64,000 nt of DNA from Ferrimonas balearica (GCF_019802055.1 NZ_JAHVHW010000012.1:186001-250000), one strand, 5' to 3'; positions 24,776 to 34,583 are shown, counted from the first letter of the stretch. Numbers and translations: made by a program. The notes: generated from the letters alone by a model not told the origin.

Positions 24776-25605
24776 AAGCCTACCTGGATCTGCTCAACCA
24801 CGTAATGACCAACGGGGTGGATCGGGATGACCGCACTGGCACCGGCACACGCTCAGTGTTTGGTCACCAGATGCGTTTTGATCTGAGCGAAGGTTTCCCC
24901 ATGCTCACCACCAAGAAGTTGCACTGGAAATCGATTGTGCACGAGATGCTGTGGTTCCTCAGTGGTGACACCAACGTCCGCTACCTGCAGGAGAACGGCG
25001 TACGGATCTGGAACGAGTGGGCCACCGACGAAGGTGAACTGGGGCCGGTTTATGGCGTGCAGTGGCGCCACTGGAAAACTCCGGATGGTCAGGAGATCGA
25101 TCAGATCGCCAAGGTGATTGAGGATCTGAAGGTGCGTCCCAACAGCCGCCGGATCATCGTGTCTGCGTGGAATCCGGCGGATCTGCCCGATGAAGGCCGC
25201 TCTCCGGCGGACAACGCCACCGCAGGGAAGATGGCGCTGGCGCCTTGCCACGCCTTTATCCAGTTCTATGTGGCCAACGGCAAACTCTCCTGCATGCTGA
25301 CGCAGCGCTCTGTCGATTGCTTCCTGGGTTTGGCGTTTAACATTCCGAGTTACGCGTTGCTGACCCACATGGTGGCGCAGCAGACTGGCCTGGAAGTGGG
25401 TGAGTTCATCTGGAGTGGTGGCGATGTTCACATCTATAAGAACCACTTTGAGCAGGTAAACACTCAGTTGCAGCGAAGTCCCGGTACTCTGCCGAAGCTG
25501 GTGATTAACCGCTGTCCGGAGAGCGTCTTCGACTATCGCTTTGAGGACTTTGAGCTGCACGACTACCAGGCTCAGCCCCACATCCCCGCCCCCGTCGCCA
25601 TCTGA
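24772..25605 (+). CDS. thyA: Thymidylate synthase ThyA, with a short insertion
   Basis: 277 residues. Converts dUMP to dTMP using methylene-tetrahydrofolate. Catalytic Cys159 is in '[13 protein letters not shown]'; 'RDDRTGTGT', 'GDVHIYKNH' and the C-terminal 'IPAPVAI' are diagnostic. Compared with E. coli ThyA (264 residues, Cys146) there is an extra segment of about 13 residues ([14 protein letters not shown] region, about 139-152) immediately before the catalytic loop. The gene is translationally coupled to lgt. Confidence 0.96.
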   Translation: MKAYLDLLNHVMTNGVDRDDRTGTGTRSVFGHQMRFDLSEGFPMLTTKKLHWKSIVHEMLWFLSGDTNVRYLQENGVRIWNEWATDEGELGPVYGVQWRHWKTPDGQEIDQIAKVIEDLKVRPNSRRIIVSAWNPADLPDEGRSPADNATAGKMALAPCHAFIQFYVANGKLSCMLTQRSVDCFLGLAFNIPSYALLTHMVAQQTGLEVGEFIWSGGDVHIYKNHFEQVNTQLQRSPGTLPKLVINRCPESVFDYRFEDFELHDYQAQPHIPAPVAI

Positions 25606-26160
25606 TCCCCTAAGGCCGGCCCATTGGCAAGACGCTTCGGCAATCCCGGTTGCAAAGACCGGCACAAGCGAATTTTTCATTGCCGATGGGCCCTTTACAC
25701 TCCAATTGATCAAATCTCCGAGGGGCAGTTTCCTCGGATTCGGATGGTTCCCGCCTCTGTTCGGTGCTTTTCTTCGGAAATTTCTTGCAGAGGCCCGGTG
25801 ACTCTAAGGAAAAGTGGAGTCGTGGTTTTACCCACACTTTTCCTGCCTCAAGAGCGCGCTGGGAACGCATCAGGAGAGCGCATCAATGTGTAACTATTTA
25901 CTGGGCCACACTCGTTCATCCCTTGTTCACATTGATGGTAAGTCATTCTCATGAAAGCATTTGTTTGTCAGTTGTTCAGGGGTAGCCTATCGCAGGTGTA
26001 TGTAACCTAGCTGCATAAAGCGACAACCGTCGCATACAACAAACCGTGCAATGTGCGCCAGCTCACAATTCGGGTATTCCGAAGTAATCTGGCGATAGAA
26101 ACGAATTTCTCATTGATTGCGGGCCGTCTACACTCAACCTGTTAATTTCGGAGGAGTGTA
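25606..26160. other. Long structured leader/intergenic region upstream of nhaA
   Basis: About 555 bp without a gene. Notable elements: TCCGAGG/CCTCGGA hairpin (25717-25738); GGAAAAGTG/CACTTTTCC with an inner GTGG/CCAC pair (25808-25843); a perfect 10-bp inverted repeat CATCAATGTG/CACATTGATG (25881-25890 and 25928-25937); and TTCGG-GTATT-CCGAA (about 26072-26086), a small dyad that could be a LysR-type site given nhaR downstream. GGAGGAG precedes the nhaA ATG. I cannot assign a known riboswitch. Confidence 0.5.
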
Positions 26161-27339
26161 ATGAAGCACGCAATTAAAGACTTCCTGAGTCAGGAGTCGT
26201 CCGGCGGTATCATTTTGATGATCGTCGTGGCGGTGGCTATGGCTCTTGCCAATTCACCACTGGATGCCATGTACGACTCATTCCTGAACACCCCAGTTCA
26301 GGTTCGAGTTGGTGCCTTGGACATCGACAAGCCGATGTTGCTTTGGATCAACGATGGCTTGATGGCATTGTTCTTCATGCTGATTGGTCTGGAAGTGAAG
26401 CGCGAGCTCGTGCAAGGGGCACTCTCTAGCCCGAGCAAAGCGGCTCTACCGACCTTTGCTGCCATTGGCGGCATGCTGGCCCCGGCTCTGGTTTTCCTGG
26501 CCTTCAACTACGATGACGCCACCGCCCGCAACGGTTGGGCAATTCCGGCGGCAACCGATATCGCTTTTGCCCTCGGGGTACTGGCGCTGCTGGGCAGTCG
26601 CGTTCCGGCGGCACTCAAAGTGTTCCTGCTGGCTCTGGCGATCATCGATGACCTGTTGGCGATCATCATCATCGCGCTGTTCTACAGCGACTCTCTTTCC
26701 ACCACCAGCCTGGCGGTAGCGGCAGTGGCCATCATGGGCCTGCTGATGCTGAACCGTCGCGGTGTCCGTGACCTGATGCCTTATATGCTGATCGGACTGG
26801 TGCTGTGGGTCGCAGTGCTCAAATCCGGCGTGCATGCGACGTTGGCGGGTGTTGTCCTGGCCTTCACCATCCCGTTGAAGAAGGATAAGCATGGCCACTG
26901 CCCGAGTGAGCACCTTGAGCACACCCTGCACCCCTGGAGCACCTTCCTTATCCTGCCGATATTTGCCTTTGCCAACGCAGGTGTGAGCTTGAGTGGTCTG
27001 GGTCTGTCGGACATCACTTCGCCGCTGCCGATGGGCATCGCCCTGGGCCTGCTGCTGGGTAAGCCGCTTGGCATCATGCTGTTCAGCTGGCTGGCGATCG
27101 TGTTGCGGGTAGCGACTCTGCCGGAAGGACTGCGTTGGATTCACCTGCTCGGAGTTTCTCTGCTCTGTGGTATCGGTTTCACCATGGCGATGTTCGTGGC
27201 CTCTCTTGCCTTCGAAGCGGGCCTGCTGAACTACGGTGACCTGTCCCGCCTGGGCATCCTGATTGGCTCTGGTGTCGCTGCGGTACTGGGTTACTTCATT
27301 TTGAAGAAGACTCTGCCTGAGCAACCCAACGCTGCCTGA
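26161..27339 (+). CDS. nhaA: Na+/H+ antiporter NhaA
   Basis: 392 residues, close to E. coli NhaA (388), about 12 spans. Exchanges internal Na+ or Li+ for protons to manage salt and alkaline pH. The ion-binding Asp pair is in '[19 protein letters not shown]'; '[13 protein letters not shown]' and '[19 protein letters not shown]' are family hallmarks. Strong ribosome site GGAGGAG. First gene of an nhaA-(unknown exported protein)-nhaR cluster. Confidence 0.96.
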   Translation: MKHAIKDFLSQESSGGIILMIVVAVAMALANSPLDAMYDSFLNTPVQVRVGALDIDKPMLLWINDGLMALFFMLIGLEVKRELVQGALSSPSKAALPTFAAIGGMLAPALVFLAFNYDDATARNGWAIPAATDIAFALGVLALLGSRVPAALKVFLLALAIIDDLLAIIIIALFYSDSLSTTSLAVAAVAIMGLLMLNRRGVRDLMPYMLIGLVLWVAVLKSGVHATLAGVVLAFTIPLKKDKHGHCPSEHLEHTLHPWSTFLILPIFAFANAGVSLSGLGLSDITSPLPMGIALGLLLGKPLGIMLFSWLAIVLRVATLPEGLRWIHLLGVSLLCGIGFTMAMFVASLAFEAGLLNYGDLSRLGILIGSGVAAVLGYFILKKTLPEQPNAA

Positions 27340-27371
27340 TGCAGTAACAATAAGAACGTGAGTGAAGGATT

Positions 27372-27755
27372 ATGAAAAAAGCGATTGGCGTTGTGCTGGC
27401 TCTGGCCATTACCCCGTCCGCCTTTGCGGATGACATCAACCTGGCGATGTGTCAGGACGAGCCGAAGAGTCAGGCTTGCCTGGGCTACCTGGAGGGCGCC
27501 GTGGATGGCGCCCTGGCCCTGGGCGCGATGATGAAGGTGCCAGCGCTGGACACCAGTACCTACGCTGAGCGAGCGCTGAAGTATCGCTCAGGCCGCCGCT
27601 TCCAGCAGGCTAATAAGGCGTTCTGTGAGGACCGCCTGCCAGAGAGAGACCAGATGGTACTCGCGCTGGATGAGCTGGTGGAGCAGGGGCTGCTGACCTC
27701 CCAGGAGGAGCTGCAGCAGGCACTGGTTGCGCTCTTCCACTGCCAGGCGAAGTAA
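27372..27755 (+). CDS. Small exported protein of unknown function between nhaA and nhaR
   Basis: 127 residues with a clean signal peptide (MKKAIGVVLALAITPSAFA). The mature part has four cysteines (CQDE, ACLGYLEG, FCEDR, HCQAK), so two disulfides are likely. The 'CLGYLEGAVDGA' segment loosely resembles the CxGY...D motif of Rap1a/Tai-type small periplasmic proteins, but I would not assign that family on this basis. It sits 32 bp after nhaA and 1 bp before nhaR, so it is almost certainly co-transcribed. A role in salt or alkali response is a guess from context. Confidence 0.75.
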   Translation: MKKAIGVVLALAITPSAFADDINLAMCQDEPKSQACLGYLEGAVDGALALGAMMKVPALDTSTYAERALKYRSGRRFQQANKAFCEDRLPERDQMVLALDELVEQGLLTSQEELQQALVALFHCQAK

Positions 27756-27756
27756 T

Positions 27757-28665
27757 ATGGCGCACCTCAACTACAACCACCTGTATTACTTCTGGATGGT
27801 GCGGAAAAAAGGCTCGGTGGCGAAAGCCGCCGACGCCCTGTTCCTGACGCCACAGACGGTAACCGGTCAGATCCGTCAGCTTGAGCGGCGCCTGGGTGGC
27901 AAGCTGTTCAAACGTCAGGGTCGAGCGCTGGTGGCGTCGGAGTTGGGGGAGCTGGTATTTCGTTACGCTGACAAGATGTACAGCCTCTCCTACGAGATGC
28001 TGGACCTGCTCAACTACAACAAGGACAGTTCGATTCTGTTTGAGGTCGGGATATCCGATGCCTTGTCGAAATCGGTGGCCAGTCGGCTGCTGCTGTCGGT
28101 CATGCCGGATGGGGATAACATCCACCTCAACTGCTACGAATCCACTGACGAGAATCTGGTTGAGCGCCTCAGTCAGCATAAGCTGGATGTGGTGCTCTCC
28201 GGCAGCGATGCGGAAAGCCTCAAGCTGCCGGAGATCCTCAGTAAAAAGTTGGGTCAGTGTGGCATCAGCTTTATCAGCAAACGTCCGCTGGATGGGGAGT
28301 TCCCGGTTAACCTGGCACAGGCCAAACTGCTGATCCCCCACCGCAAGACGGCGTTGGGACAGCAGATGCTGCGCTGGTTCGATGAGATTGGTCTGGAACC
28401 CCGTATCACCGGTGAGTTTGACGACTCTGCCATGATGAAAGCCTTTGGCCACTACACCGACAGCGTGTTTGTCATCCCTTCGCTGTACCGGGATGAGATG
28501 CTGGCTCAGGGGTTTCACCTGATCGGGGAAACCGAAGAGGTGCAGGAGGAGTACTACGTCATGTTTGCTGAACGGATGATTCAGCACCCGGCGGTACGCA
28601 GCCTGCTGGAAACCGATTTCGGAGAATTTTTCCGGGGAGAGGAAGCGCCCGCGTTCCCGCTTTGA
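27757..28665 (+). CDS. nhaR: LysR-family transcriptional activator NhaR
   Basis: 302 residues. The N-terminus 'HLNYNHLYYFWMVRKKGSVAKAA' and the HTH continuation 'LFLTPQTVTGQIRQLERRL' are very close to E. coli NhaR, as are 'GEFDDSAMMKAFG' and 'MFAERMIQHPAVR' in the effector domain. NhaR senses Na+ and activates nhaA. The ATG is one base after the stop of the preceding small gene, so translation is probably coupled. Autogenous control of the cluster through the nhaA leader is likely. Confidence 0.93.
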   Translation: MAHLNYNHLYYFWMVRKKGSVAKAADALFLTPQTVTGQIRQLERRLGGKLFKRQGRALVASELGELVFRYADKMYSLSYEMLDLLNYNKDSSILFEVGISDALSKSVASRLLLSVMPDGDNIHLNCYESTDENLVERLSQHKLDVVLSGSDAESLKLPEILSKKLGQCGISFISKRPLDGEFPVNLAQAKLLIPHRKTALGQQMLRWFDEIGLEPRITGEFDDSAMMKAFGHYTDSVFVIPSLYRDEMLAQGFHLIGETEEVQEEYYVMFAERMIQHPAVRSLLETDFGEFFRGEEAPAFPL

Positions 28666-28727
28666 TCTTGCTCACGGACTGGCCTTGATGGGATGATGGC
28701 CAGTCTTGCCCAGAGTTTCGCGGTACC

Positions 28728-29948
28728 ATGCTCACATCATCATCCCACTCCCGCCCACCTTATGTGGTGTTGATTGCCCTCCTGGGCGCCCTCGCTGGCC
28801 TGACCCCACTGGCCATCGACATGTATCTGCCCTCAATACCCACTATGGCGACGGAGTTTTCCGTGCCGGTGGAGATCATGCAGTACACCGTCAGCTTCTA
28901 TCTGCTTGGATTCGCTTTTGGCCAACTGCTCTATGGGCCCCTGACAGACAGTCTGGGCCGGATGCCGATCCTGATGGGAGGATTGGGGCTGTTTGCGTTG
29001 GCCAGTGTGGCCTGTGCTTTGGCGCAATCCGTGGAGCAACTGATTGCAGCACGGGTACTGCAAGCGGTCGGGGGCGCGGCCGGGTCGGTTGTGGTGATGG
29101 CGCTGCTTCGTGACCTGTTTGAGCGAGACCAGTTTGCCCGGGCAATGAGCTTCGGCATGCTGGTGATGAATCTGGCTCCACTTCTGGCGCCGGTATTGGG
29201 CGGATACCTGCTGCTGTTCTTTGGCTGGCACAGCGTGTTCTGGCTTCTGGCCGGGGTGGCGGCGTTGCTGGCGCTCTCCATCGGGCTGGTGATTGGGGAA
29301 ACCCTCCCTAAAGCCGCCCGTTCACCGCTGAAACTGAGCAGCGCTTTGGCCACCTATGGGCGCATCCTGCGCCACCGCGAATGCATGGGCTACCAGGTGA
29401 TCGGCATCGGCGCTTCGGCCGCTCTCTTTGCCTTTATCACCGGCTCTCCCTTTGTCTATATCCAGTATTATGGCGTTCCGCCGGAGCAGTTCGGTTATTA
29501 CTTTGGCGCCAATATCCTGATGATGATGACCCTCACCAGCCTGAACGCCCGCTATGTTGCCCGTCTTGGCTCCAGCAGGATGCTGGGGATCGGTCTGGGT
29601 ATTGGCGTGACGGGAGCTATGCTGCTGGTGTTTGGCCAGTGGCTGCAGATTGGGGACGTCTGGGAGGTGGTGGTGCCGGTGGTCCTGATCATGGGGCCAA
29701 TGGGCCTGATCTCCGCCAACGCCGCGGCACTCAGCCTGGATGCGTTTGACGGCGCGGCGGGTTCAGTCTCCGCGCTGGGTGGATTTATGCGCTTTCTGGC
29801 CGGTGCCCTGATTGGCGGAATGATGGGCTTGGTTCATACGGACTCCCCCTGGGCAATGGTGGGGGCCATGAGTCTGTGCCTGTTTAGCTCGGGTATCGTC
29901 TATCTGTGGATGGTTCGTGGTAGGATGGCGCCGCAAGGATCATCCTGA
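28728..29948 (+). CDS. Bcr/CflA-type MFS drug efflux transporter
   Basis: 406 residues, 12 predicted spans. Early 'DMYLPSIPTMA' and loop 2-3 motif A 'GPLTDSLGRMPILMGG' are typical of Bcr/CflA multidrug exporters of the major facilitator superfamily (drug:proton antiport). Substrate range cannot be told from sequence. It overlaps an upstream-in-frame form of sdhE by one base, but sdhE is assigned a later start here. Confidence 0.88.
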   Translation: MLTSSSHSRPPYVVLIALLGALAGLTPLAIDMYLPSIPTMATEFSVPVEIMQYTVSFYLLGFAFGQLLYGPLTDSLGRMPILMGGLGLFALASVACALAQSVEQLIAARVLQAVGGAAGSVVVMALLRDLFERDQFARAMSFGMLVMNLAPLLAPVLGGYLLLFFGWHSVFWLLAGVAALLALSIGLVIGETLPKAARSPLKLSSALATYGRILRHRECMGYQVIGIGASAALFAFITGSPFVYIQYYGVPPEQFGYYFGANILMMMTLTSLNARYVARLGSSRMLGIGLGIGVTGAMLLVFGQWLQIGDVWEVVVPVVLIMGPMGLISANAAALSLDAFDGAAGSVSALGGFMRFLAGALIGGMMGLVHTDSPWAMVGAMSLCLFSSGIVYLWMVRGRMAPQGSS

Positions 29949-29959
29949 TGGAGATAATA

Positions 29960-30217
29960 ATGACAACCGAGGAATTCGAGGTGATCAAACGCCTTAAGTG
30001 GGCGTGTCGCCGGGGTATGCTGGAACTGGACGTACTGCTGGAGCCCTTTGTGGAGCGCCACTATCTGGGGCTGACCGCAGAGCAGCAGCAGGTGTTCGAG
30101 CGTCTGTTGAAAGAAGACGATCCGGATCTGTTCGCCTGGTTTATGGGCCATGAGGTTTGCCCGGATAAGCAGCTTGCCGCCATGGTGGCTCTGATCCTTG
30201 AGCGTAATCAGCCCTGA
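29960..30217 (+). CDS. sdhE: SdhE, FAD assembly factor for succinate dehydrogenase/fumarate reductase
   Basis: 85-residue helical protein. The motif RGMLELD (residues 15-21) is the invariant RGxxE site required for covalent flavinylation of SdhA/FrdA, and 'LLKEDDPDLFAWFMGH' is family-typical. The ATG at 29960 is chosen because GGAG lies 7 nt before it; an ATG 12 bp earlier overlaps the site. Immediately followed by ygfX with a 20-bp overlap, the usual sdhE-ygfX pair. Confidence 0.93.
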   Translation: MTTEEFEVIKRLKWACRRGMLELDVLLEPFVERHYLGLTAEQQQVFERLLKEDDPDLFAWFMGHEVCPDKQLAAMVALILERNQP

Positions 30218-30680
30218 GCGGCGAGATACCTACCGCTACCACTATCTTTTCTATCCCACGGCGTCCCGCATGGGGCGTCGATGGCGAATTCTGGGCTTGA
30301 GCCTGCTGCTGATTGCGGTATTGCTCTGGCCCCATTCTCTCTCTTTACCCTGGCTTGCCGTTCAACTTGGATTGAGCGGATGGCTTCTGATTCAGCTTTG
30401 GCGCGCTCGCGTTGTGCATCCTATTCGTCCGTTTTCGCTGGATGATAAGGGGGTCGGCTGTTGGCTGGATGAGGGGCGGCCGTTTCGCGTGACCGATGGA
30501 TCACGGCTGTTGCCAAGTATGGCGATGATGTCGGTGGTGAGCGAGGGGCGCAACTACTGGCTCTGGCAGCATGAGGACAGTTTCAGCAGAGCCGACTGGC
30601 GTCGGCTCTGCCGTGTGCTGTTAGTGATTCAGCGAGGAGAGAGAATCGTGGGCCCGGACTCCGGCAGCGTGTCCGGGTAG
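30198..30680 (+). CDS. ygfX: YgfX (CptA)-like membrane protein
   Basis: 160 residues with two adjacent membrane helices (about 28-46 and 49-67) and a soluble C-terminal domain rich in Trp. The position directly after sdhE, the two-helix hairpin and the ending '[12 protein letters not shown]' fit the YgfX/CptA family, described in E. coli as toxin partner of SdhE (YgfY) acting on FtsZ/MreB, although that role is debated. Start is uncertain: a TTG inside sdhE (used here) or the ATG at 30270. Its last 52 bp overlap the 3' end of nadB on the other strand. Confidence 0.75.
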   Translation: MSVISPERRDTYRYHYLFYPTASRMGRRWRILGLSLLLIAVLLWPHSLSLPWLAVQLGLSGWLLIQLWRARVVHPIRPFSLDDKGVGCWLDEGRPFRVTDGSRLLPSMAMMSVVSEGRNYWLWQHEDSFSRADWRRLCRVLLVIQRGERIVGPDSGSVSG

Positions 30681-32239
30681 TCCAGCGTGTAGTGCAGGCC
30701 GCGACTCTCTTTGCGGGCCATGGCACTGCGAACGATCAGTTCCGCCACCTGTACCAGATTACGCAGCTCCAGCAGATCGTTGCTGACCTTGAAGCCACTG
30801 TAATACTCGTGGATCTCCGATTTCAGCATCTCAACCCGACGCAGCGCCCGCTGTAGGCGTTTGTCAGTACGCACAATGCCCACGTAGTCCCACATAAACA
30901 GGCGCAGCTCATGCCAGTTGTGGGCAATCACAACATGCTCGTCTGAGTTGATCACCTGACTCTCATCCCAGGGAGGCAGGGTGAACGACTGGGAGGTCTC
31001 GGGATCCGCCAGGTGCGCTTTCATCTGGCGGGCTGCCGCCCTGGCAAACACCAGACACTCCAGCAGGGAGTTGCTGGCCATGCGGTTGGCACCGTGCAGC
31101 CCGGTGTAAGCCACCTCACCAATGGCGTAAAGGCCTTGTAGATCAGTCTGACCGTTGAGATCCGTCATCACTCCACCACAGGTGTAGTGCGCGGCGGGCA
31201 CCACTGGAATCGGCTCCTTGGTCATATCGATGCCCAAGGAGAGGCAGCGCTCATAGATGGTGGGGAAGTGGCGCTGAATAAAGTCGTCGGACTTATGGCT
31301 GATGTCCAGGTACATGCAGTCGGCACCAAGACGCTTCATCTCATAATCGATGGCGCGGGCGACCACATCACGGGGAGCCAGTTCGGCGCGCGCATCGAAG
31401 TCGGGCATAAAGCGGCTGCCATCGGGACGACGCAGCAGAGCCCCTTCGCCGCGGAGCGCTTCGGTCAGCAGAAAGTTGCGGGCCTGAGGGTGATACAGAC
31501 AGGTGGGGTGAAACTGATTGAACTCCATATTGGCAACACGGCAACCTGCACGCCAGGCCATGGCGATGCCATCACCGGAGGCGATGTCCGGGTTGGAGGT
31601 GTACTGATACACCTTGGAGGCGCCGCCGGTTGCCAGTGCGACAAAGCGGGCCCGAACCGTTTCCACCTGCTCTTTATCTCGGTTCCAGACGTAGGCGCCA
31701 ACCACCCGATTGTCACCATCCAGTCCCAGCTTCTCCGCGGTGATCAGATCAACCGCATTGTAGCGTTCCAGTACAGTAATGTTGGGGTGAGCCAGGGCCT
31801 GGGCCTGCAAGGTTTGTTGCACCTCTTTGCCGGTGGCGTCCGCGGCGTGGAGAATGCGGCGGTGGCTGTGTCCCCCTTCACGGGTAAGGTGGTAGCGCGC
31901 CTGACCGTCACTGTCGGTTTCCTGATCGAAATCGGCACCTTTACGGATCAACCACTCCAACGCCGCCCGGGCCTCTCGGGCGGTGAACTCGACCGCCTGC
32001 TTGTCGCACAGTCCGGCCCCGGCCACCAGTGTGTCGGCTACGTGGGATTCGATGGTGTCCTGCTCGTCGAACACCGCCGCAATGCCACCCTGCGCGTAGT
32101 AGGTGGAACCCTCTTTCAGTTTCCCCTTGGCGATGACGATCACTTTGGCCTGGCTGGCCATCTTAAGAGCCAGGGTCAGTCCTGCTGCTCCGCTGCCGAC
32201 CACTAAAAGGTCAGCGTGGTGTTCAAGCCCTTGATTCAT
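30629..32239 (-). CDS. nadB: L-aspartate oxidase
   Basis: 536 residues, standard length. Flavoenzyme that oxidises aspartate to iminoaspartate, the first step of NAD synthesis. FAD-binding '[16 protein letters not shown]' at the N-terminus, '[19 protein letters not shown]', and 'HPTCLYHP' and '[42 protein letters not shown]' elements are diagnostic of NadB. Like the E. coli enzyme it can use fumarate as acceptor when oxygen is absent. Divergent from rpoE, as in enterobacteria. Confidence 0.96.
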   Translation of the reverse strand: MNQGLEHHADLLVVGSGAAGLTLALKMASQAKVIVIAKGKLKEGSTYYAQGGIAAVFDEQDTIESHVADTLVAGAGLCDKQAVEFTAREARAALEWLIRKGADFDQETDSDGQARYHLTREGGHSHRRILHAADATGKEVQQTLQAQALAHPNITVLERYNAVDLITAEKLGLDGDNRVVGAYVWNRDKEQVETVRARFVALATGGASKVYQYTSNPDIASGDGIAMAWRAGCRVANMEFNQFHPTCLYHPQARNFLLTEALRGEGALLRRPDGSRFMPDFDARAELAPRDVVARAIDYEMKRLGADCMYLDISHKSDDFIQRHFPTIYERCLSLGIDMTKEPIPVVPAAHYTCGGVMTDLNGQTDLQGLYAIGEVAYTGLHGANRMASNSLLECLVFARAAARQMKAHLADPETSQSFTLPPWDESQVINSDEHVVIAHNWHELRLFMWDYVGIVRTDKRLQRALRRVEMLKSEIHEYYSGFKVSNDLLELRNLVQVAELIVRSAMARKESRGLHYTLDYPDTLPESGPTILSPR

Positions 32240-32347
32240 CCGTTATCATGCGTTGGAAAGTCAATTGGCCTATGGTACTCCCAGAGGGCAAAAAGGCCCA
32301 CCCCCCAAGGGGCGAACGACTTTGTGATCCAGATCGGAAAAATTTAC

Positions 32348-32374
32348 GAACTTTTACGAATAGGCGCAGTCTGA
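32348..32374 (+). promoter_or_regulatory. Sigma-E-type promoter of the rpoE operon
   Basis: GAACTT, 16 nt, TCTGA, an essentially perfect match to the sigma-E consensus (GAACTT-N16-TCTGA), about 65 bp upstream of rpoE. It indicates autoregulation of the envelope-stress operon. Confidence 0.85.
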
Positions 32375-32438
32375 ATAGGTGCGCTTAAGACGAGTGAAAG
32401 AAAAATCAGCAAGTTAAGATTTAGGAGTGAGCTCTCGA

Positions 32439-33017
32439 GTGAGTGAGCCGAACAGCGATCAGCAACTGGTCGAGCGCGTGCAACGAGGGGATAAACAAGC
32501 TTTTAATCTTCTCGTCGTGAAGTACCAGCATAAGGTGGCGAATCTGATTGGTCGGTACGTGAAAAACCCGGGGGATGTGGCGGATGTGGCTCAGGAAGCC
32601 TTTATTAAAGCGTATCGCTCATTGCCGAACTTCCGGGGCGAAAGTGCCTTCTACACCTGGCTGTACCGAATCGCGGTCAATACCGCAAAGAACTACCTTG
32701 TATCCCAGGGACGTCGGCCACCGGCCAACGATGTGGATGCTGAGGAAGCGGAATTTTATGACGGCGCCGATGCTCTGAGAGAGTCGGCGACGCCAGAACG
32801 GCAACTGCTGTCCGATGAGATCAAACGCATGGTGTTTGCAACCATCGAAAGCCTGCCGCAGGAATTGAAAGTGGCGATCACCCTTCGGGAAATCGAAGGG
32901 ATGAGTTACGAGGAGATCGCCGCCGTTATGGATTGTCCCGTTGGGACAGTGCGTTCGCGGATTTTCCGTGCACGTGAAGCGATCGACAAAAAGATCCAGC
33001 CTTTGCTGGAGCGGTAA
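32439..33017 (+). CDS. rpoE: Envelope-stress sigma factor RpoE (sigma-E)
   Basis: 192 residues from the second GTG (E. coli RpoE has 191); the GTG at 32427 overlaps the AGGAG site and is rejected. Region 2 'NPGDVADVAQEAFIKAYRSL' and 'SAFYTWLYRIAVNTAKNYL', and region 4 'LPQELKVAITLREIEGMSYEEIAAVMDCPVGTVRSRIFRARE' (in parts) are canonical. Released by RseA proteolysis when outer-membrane proteins misfold. First gene of rpoE-rseA-rseB-rseC with a sigma-E promoter upstream. Confidence 0.97.
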   Translation: MSEPNSDQQLVERVQRGDKQAFNLLVVKYQHKVANLIGRYVKNPGDVADVAQEAFIKAYRSLPNFRGESAFYTWLYRIAVNTAKNYLVSQGRRPPANDVDAEEAEFYDGADALRESATPERQLLSDEIKRMVFATIESLPQELKVAITLREIEGMSYEEIAAVMDCPVGTVRSRIFRAREAIDKKIQPLLER

Positions 33018-33036
33018 CTGAAACCTAAGGTGAGCA

Positions 33037-33615
33037 ATGACTGAACGTAAGGAAAAGCTGTCGGCATGGATGGACGATCAGCCGGTTGAAGGTCTCTATC
33101 AGGACCTGCTGGCGGACGCTGAGCTGAGCGAACGCTGGCATCGATACCACCTGATCGGTGATGCCATGCGTAACGAATTGCCGGGCACTTTGCAGTTGGA
33201 CATTGCCGCTAATGTGGCGAATGCCCTGGAGTCAGAGCCTGCGATCCTGGCGCCTCAGTCCCGCCGTCGCTTTGCAGTACCGGGTAAAGTGATTGAGCTG
33301 GGCCAGCGTTTTGGCCAGTACGCCATCGCTGCCACCGTTGCTGCGGTCGCCGTAGTCGGCGTTCAGCAGTACAATGCTAAGGAAGCGATCACGCCGCTGC
33401 CAGTGCTGGAAACCATGCCGATGCTGGGGGCCCCGAGCCCGGCCAGTTACCAGGTGCCTGGTATGGGTCAGCCGGATCGCCAAGCCGCGGATAAAGAGCG
33501 CGCTGCACTGGAGCAGCAGCGCCGGGCCAACGCCTTCCTCCGTGACCACCTGCTGCAGCAGCGCCTGAATGGGGGCAATGCTGTCGAAAGCGCCGCTGCC
33601 CGCGAGGACCAGTAA
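33037..33615 (+). CDS. rseA: Anti-sigma-E factor RseA
   Basis: 192 residues. N-terminal sigma-binding domain (LSAWMDDQP...WHRYHLIGDAMRNELP in parts), one transmembrane helix at about 92-110 ('QYAIAATVAAVAVVGV'), periplasmic C-terminal region with a Gln/Arg-rich helix. Holds RpoE inactive; cleaved by DegS and RseP under envelope stress. Starts 19 bp after rpoE. Confidence 0.92.
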   Translation: MTERKEKLSAWMDDQPVEGLYQDLLADAELSERWHRYHLIGDAMRNELPGTLQLDIAANVANALESEPAILAPQSRRRFAVPGKVIELGQRFGQYAIAATVAAVAVVGVQQYNAKEAITPLPVLETMPMLGAPSPASYQVPGMGQPDRQAADKERAALEQQRRANAFLRDHLLQQRLNGGNAVESAAAREDQ

Positions 33616-33620
33616 ACCCA

Positions 33621-34583
33621 GTGCGAACCCTTCTTTCTGTTCTTCTGTTGGCGGCCTCCTGGGCCGCCAACGCGCAAGAGGCCGTTAGTGCTCAGGCTTG
33701 GCTTGAGCGAATGGCGACGGCCCTCAACACCCAACAGTTTCAACTCTCCCTTGTTCAGCTTCAGCGGGATCAAATTCGTGCCCTGCGCTATCTCCATGGC
33801 GTGGTTGACGGGCAGGAAGTGGCGTACCTGGACCACCTGAACGGACCCGCCAAAAGTGTGGTCCGGGTCGGACAGCAGGTGATCTATCTGGAGCACGATG
33901 TCGCCCCCTATTCGGTTGCCGCCTCGCGCATTCGCGGCTGGCTGCCGCCGGCGTTCGCCAGTGACATCTCACGGCTGGTGCCCCATTACCAGTTTGTTTT
34001 GGCCGGACGTAACCGCGTGGCCGGACGCACGGCTCAGCTGATCCGCGTCGTTCCGGATGACAGTTTCCGTTATCAGTACCGGGTCTGGCTGGACCTGGAA
34101 ACCGCGCTGCCGCTGCGGGTCGATCTGCTGGATACCGAAAACAATCTGCTGGAGCAGGTGCTGGTGATTGAACTGCACCGGTTTGAGGCTCCGCTGCCGA
34201 TTCTGTCGGAACTGAAGCAGCAGACGTGGCCCGATATCGTACTGCCTCCCCATCAGGAGGATGCGCCGCGCTGGCAGTTCGGCTGGTTACCCCACGGCTT
34301 TGAAGTGGCCCATTACGACCGCCACTTGCTGTTGGGTCTGAACGAGCCGGTGGAGTACCTCTCCCTTACCGATGGTCTGGCGGAGATCTCGGTTTACATC
34401 GGTCGGGTAGGGCAGATTGAGCTGCCGACGCACCTTACCACCACCAACGGTCTGGCTCTCGCCTCTGCGATCCACGGCGATGTGGAGGTGGTGGCGGTGG
34501 GTAAGCTGCCGGTGGAAACCCTGAGCAATGTGGCCAGCAACCTCTATCCGGCCAACGCTGACGGCGGGAAAAAAGGTGATTGA
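33621..34583 (+). CDS. rseB: Sigma-E regulatory protein RseB
   Basis: 320 residues with a signal peptide (LLSVLLLAASWAANA). Periplasmic lipoprotein-like fold (MucB/RseB): 'AWLERMATALNTQQFQ', 'YLDHLNGPAKSVVRVGQQVIYLE', and C-terminal 'WLPHGFEVAHYDR' are family features. RseB binds RseA and shields it from DegS until lipopolysaccharide signals displace it. A GTG start 5 bp after the rseA stop. Its end overlaps rseC by 8 bp. Confidence 0.92.
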   Translation: MRTLLSVLLLAASWAANAQEAVSAQAWLERMATALNTQQFQLSLVQLQRDQIRALRYLHGVVDGQEVAYLDHLNGPAKSVVRVGQQVIYLEHDVAPYSVAASRIRGWLPPAFASDISRLVPHYQFVLAGRNRVAGRTAQLIRVVPDDSFRYQYRVWLDLETALPLRVDLLDTENNLLEQVLVIELHRFEAPLPILSELKQQTWPDIVLPPHQEDAPRWQFGWLPHGFEVAHYDRHLLLGLNEPVEYLSLTDGLAEISVYIGRVGQIELPTHLTTTNGLALASAIHGDVEVVAVGKLPVETLSNVASNLYPANADGGKKGD

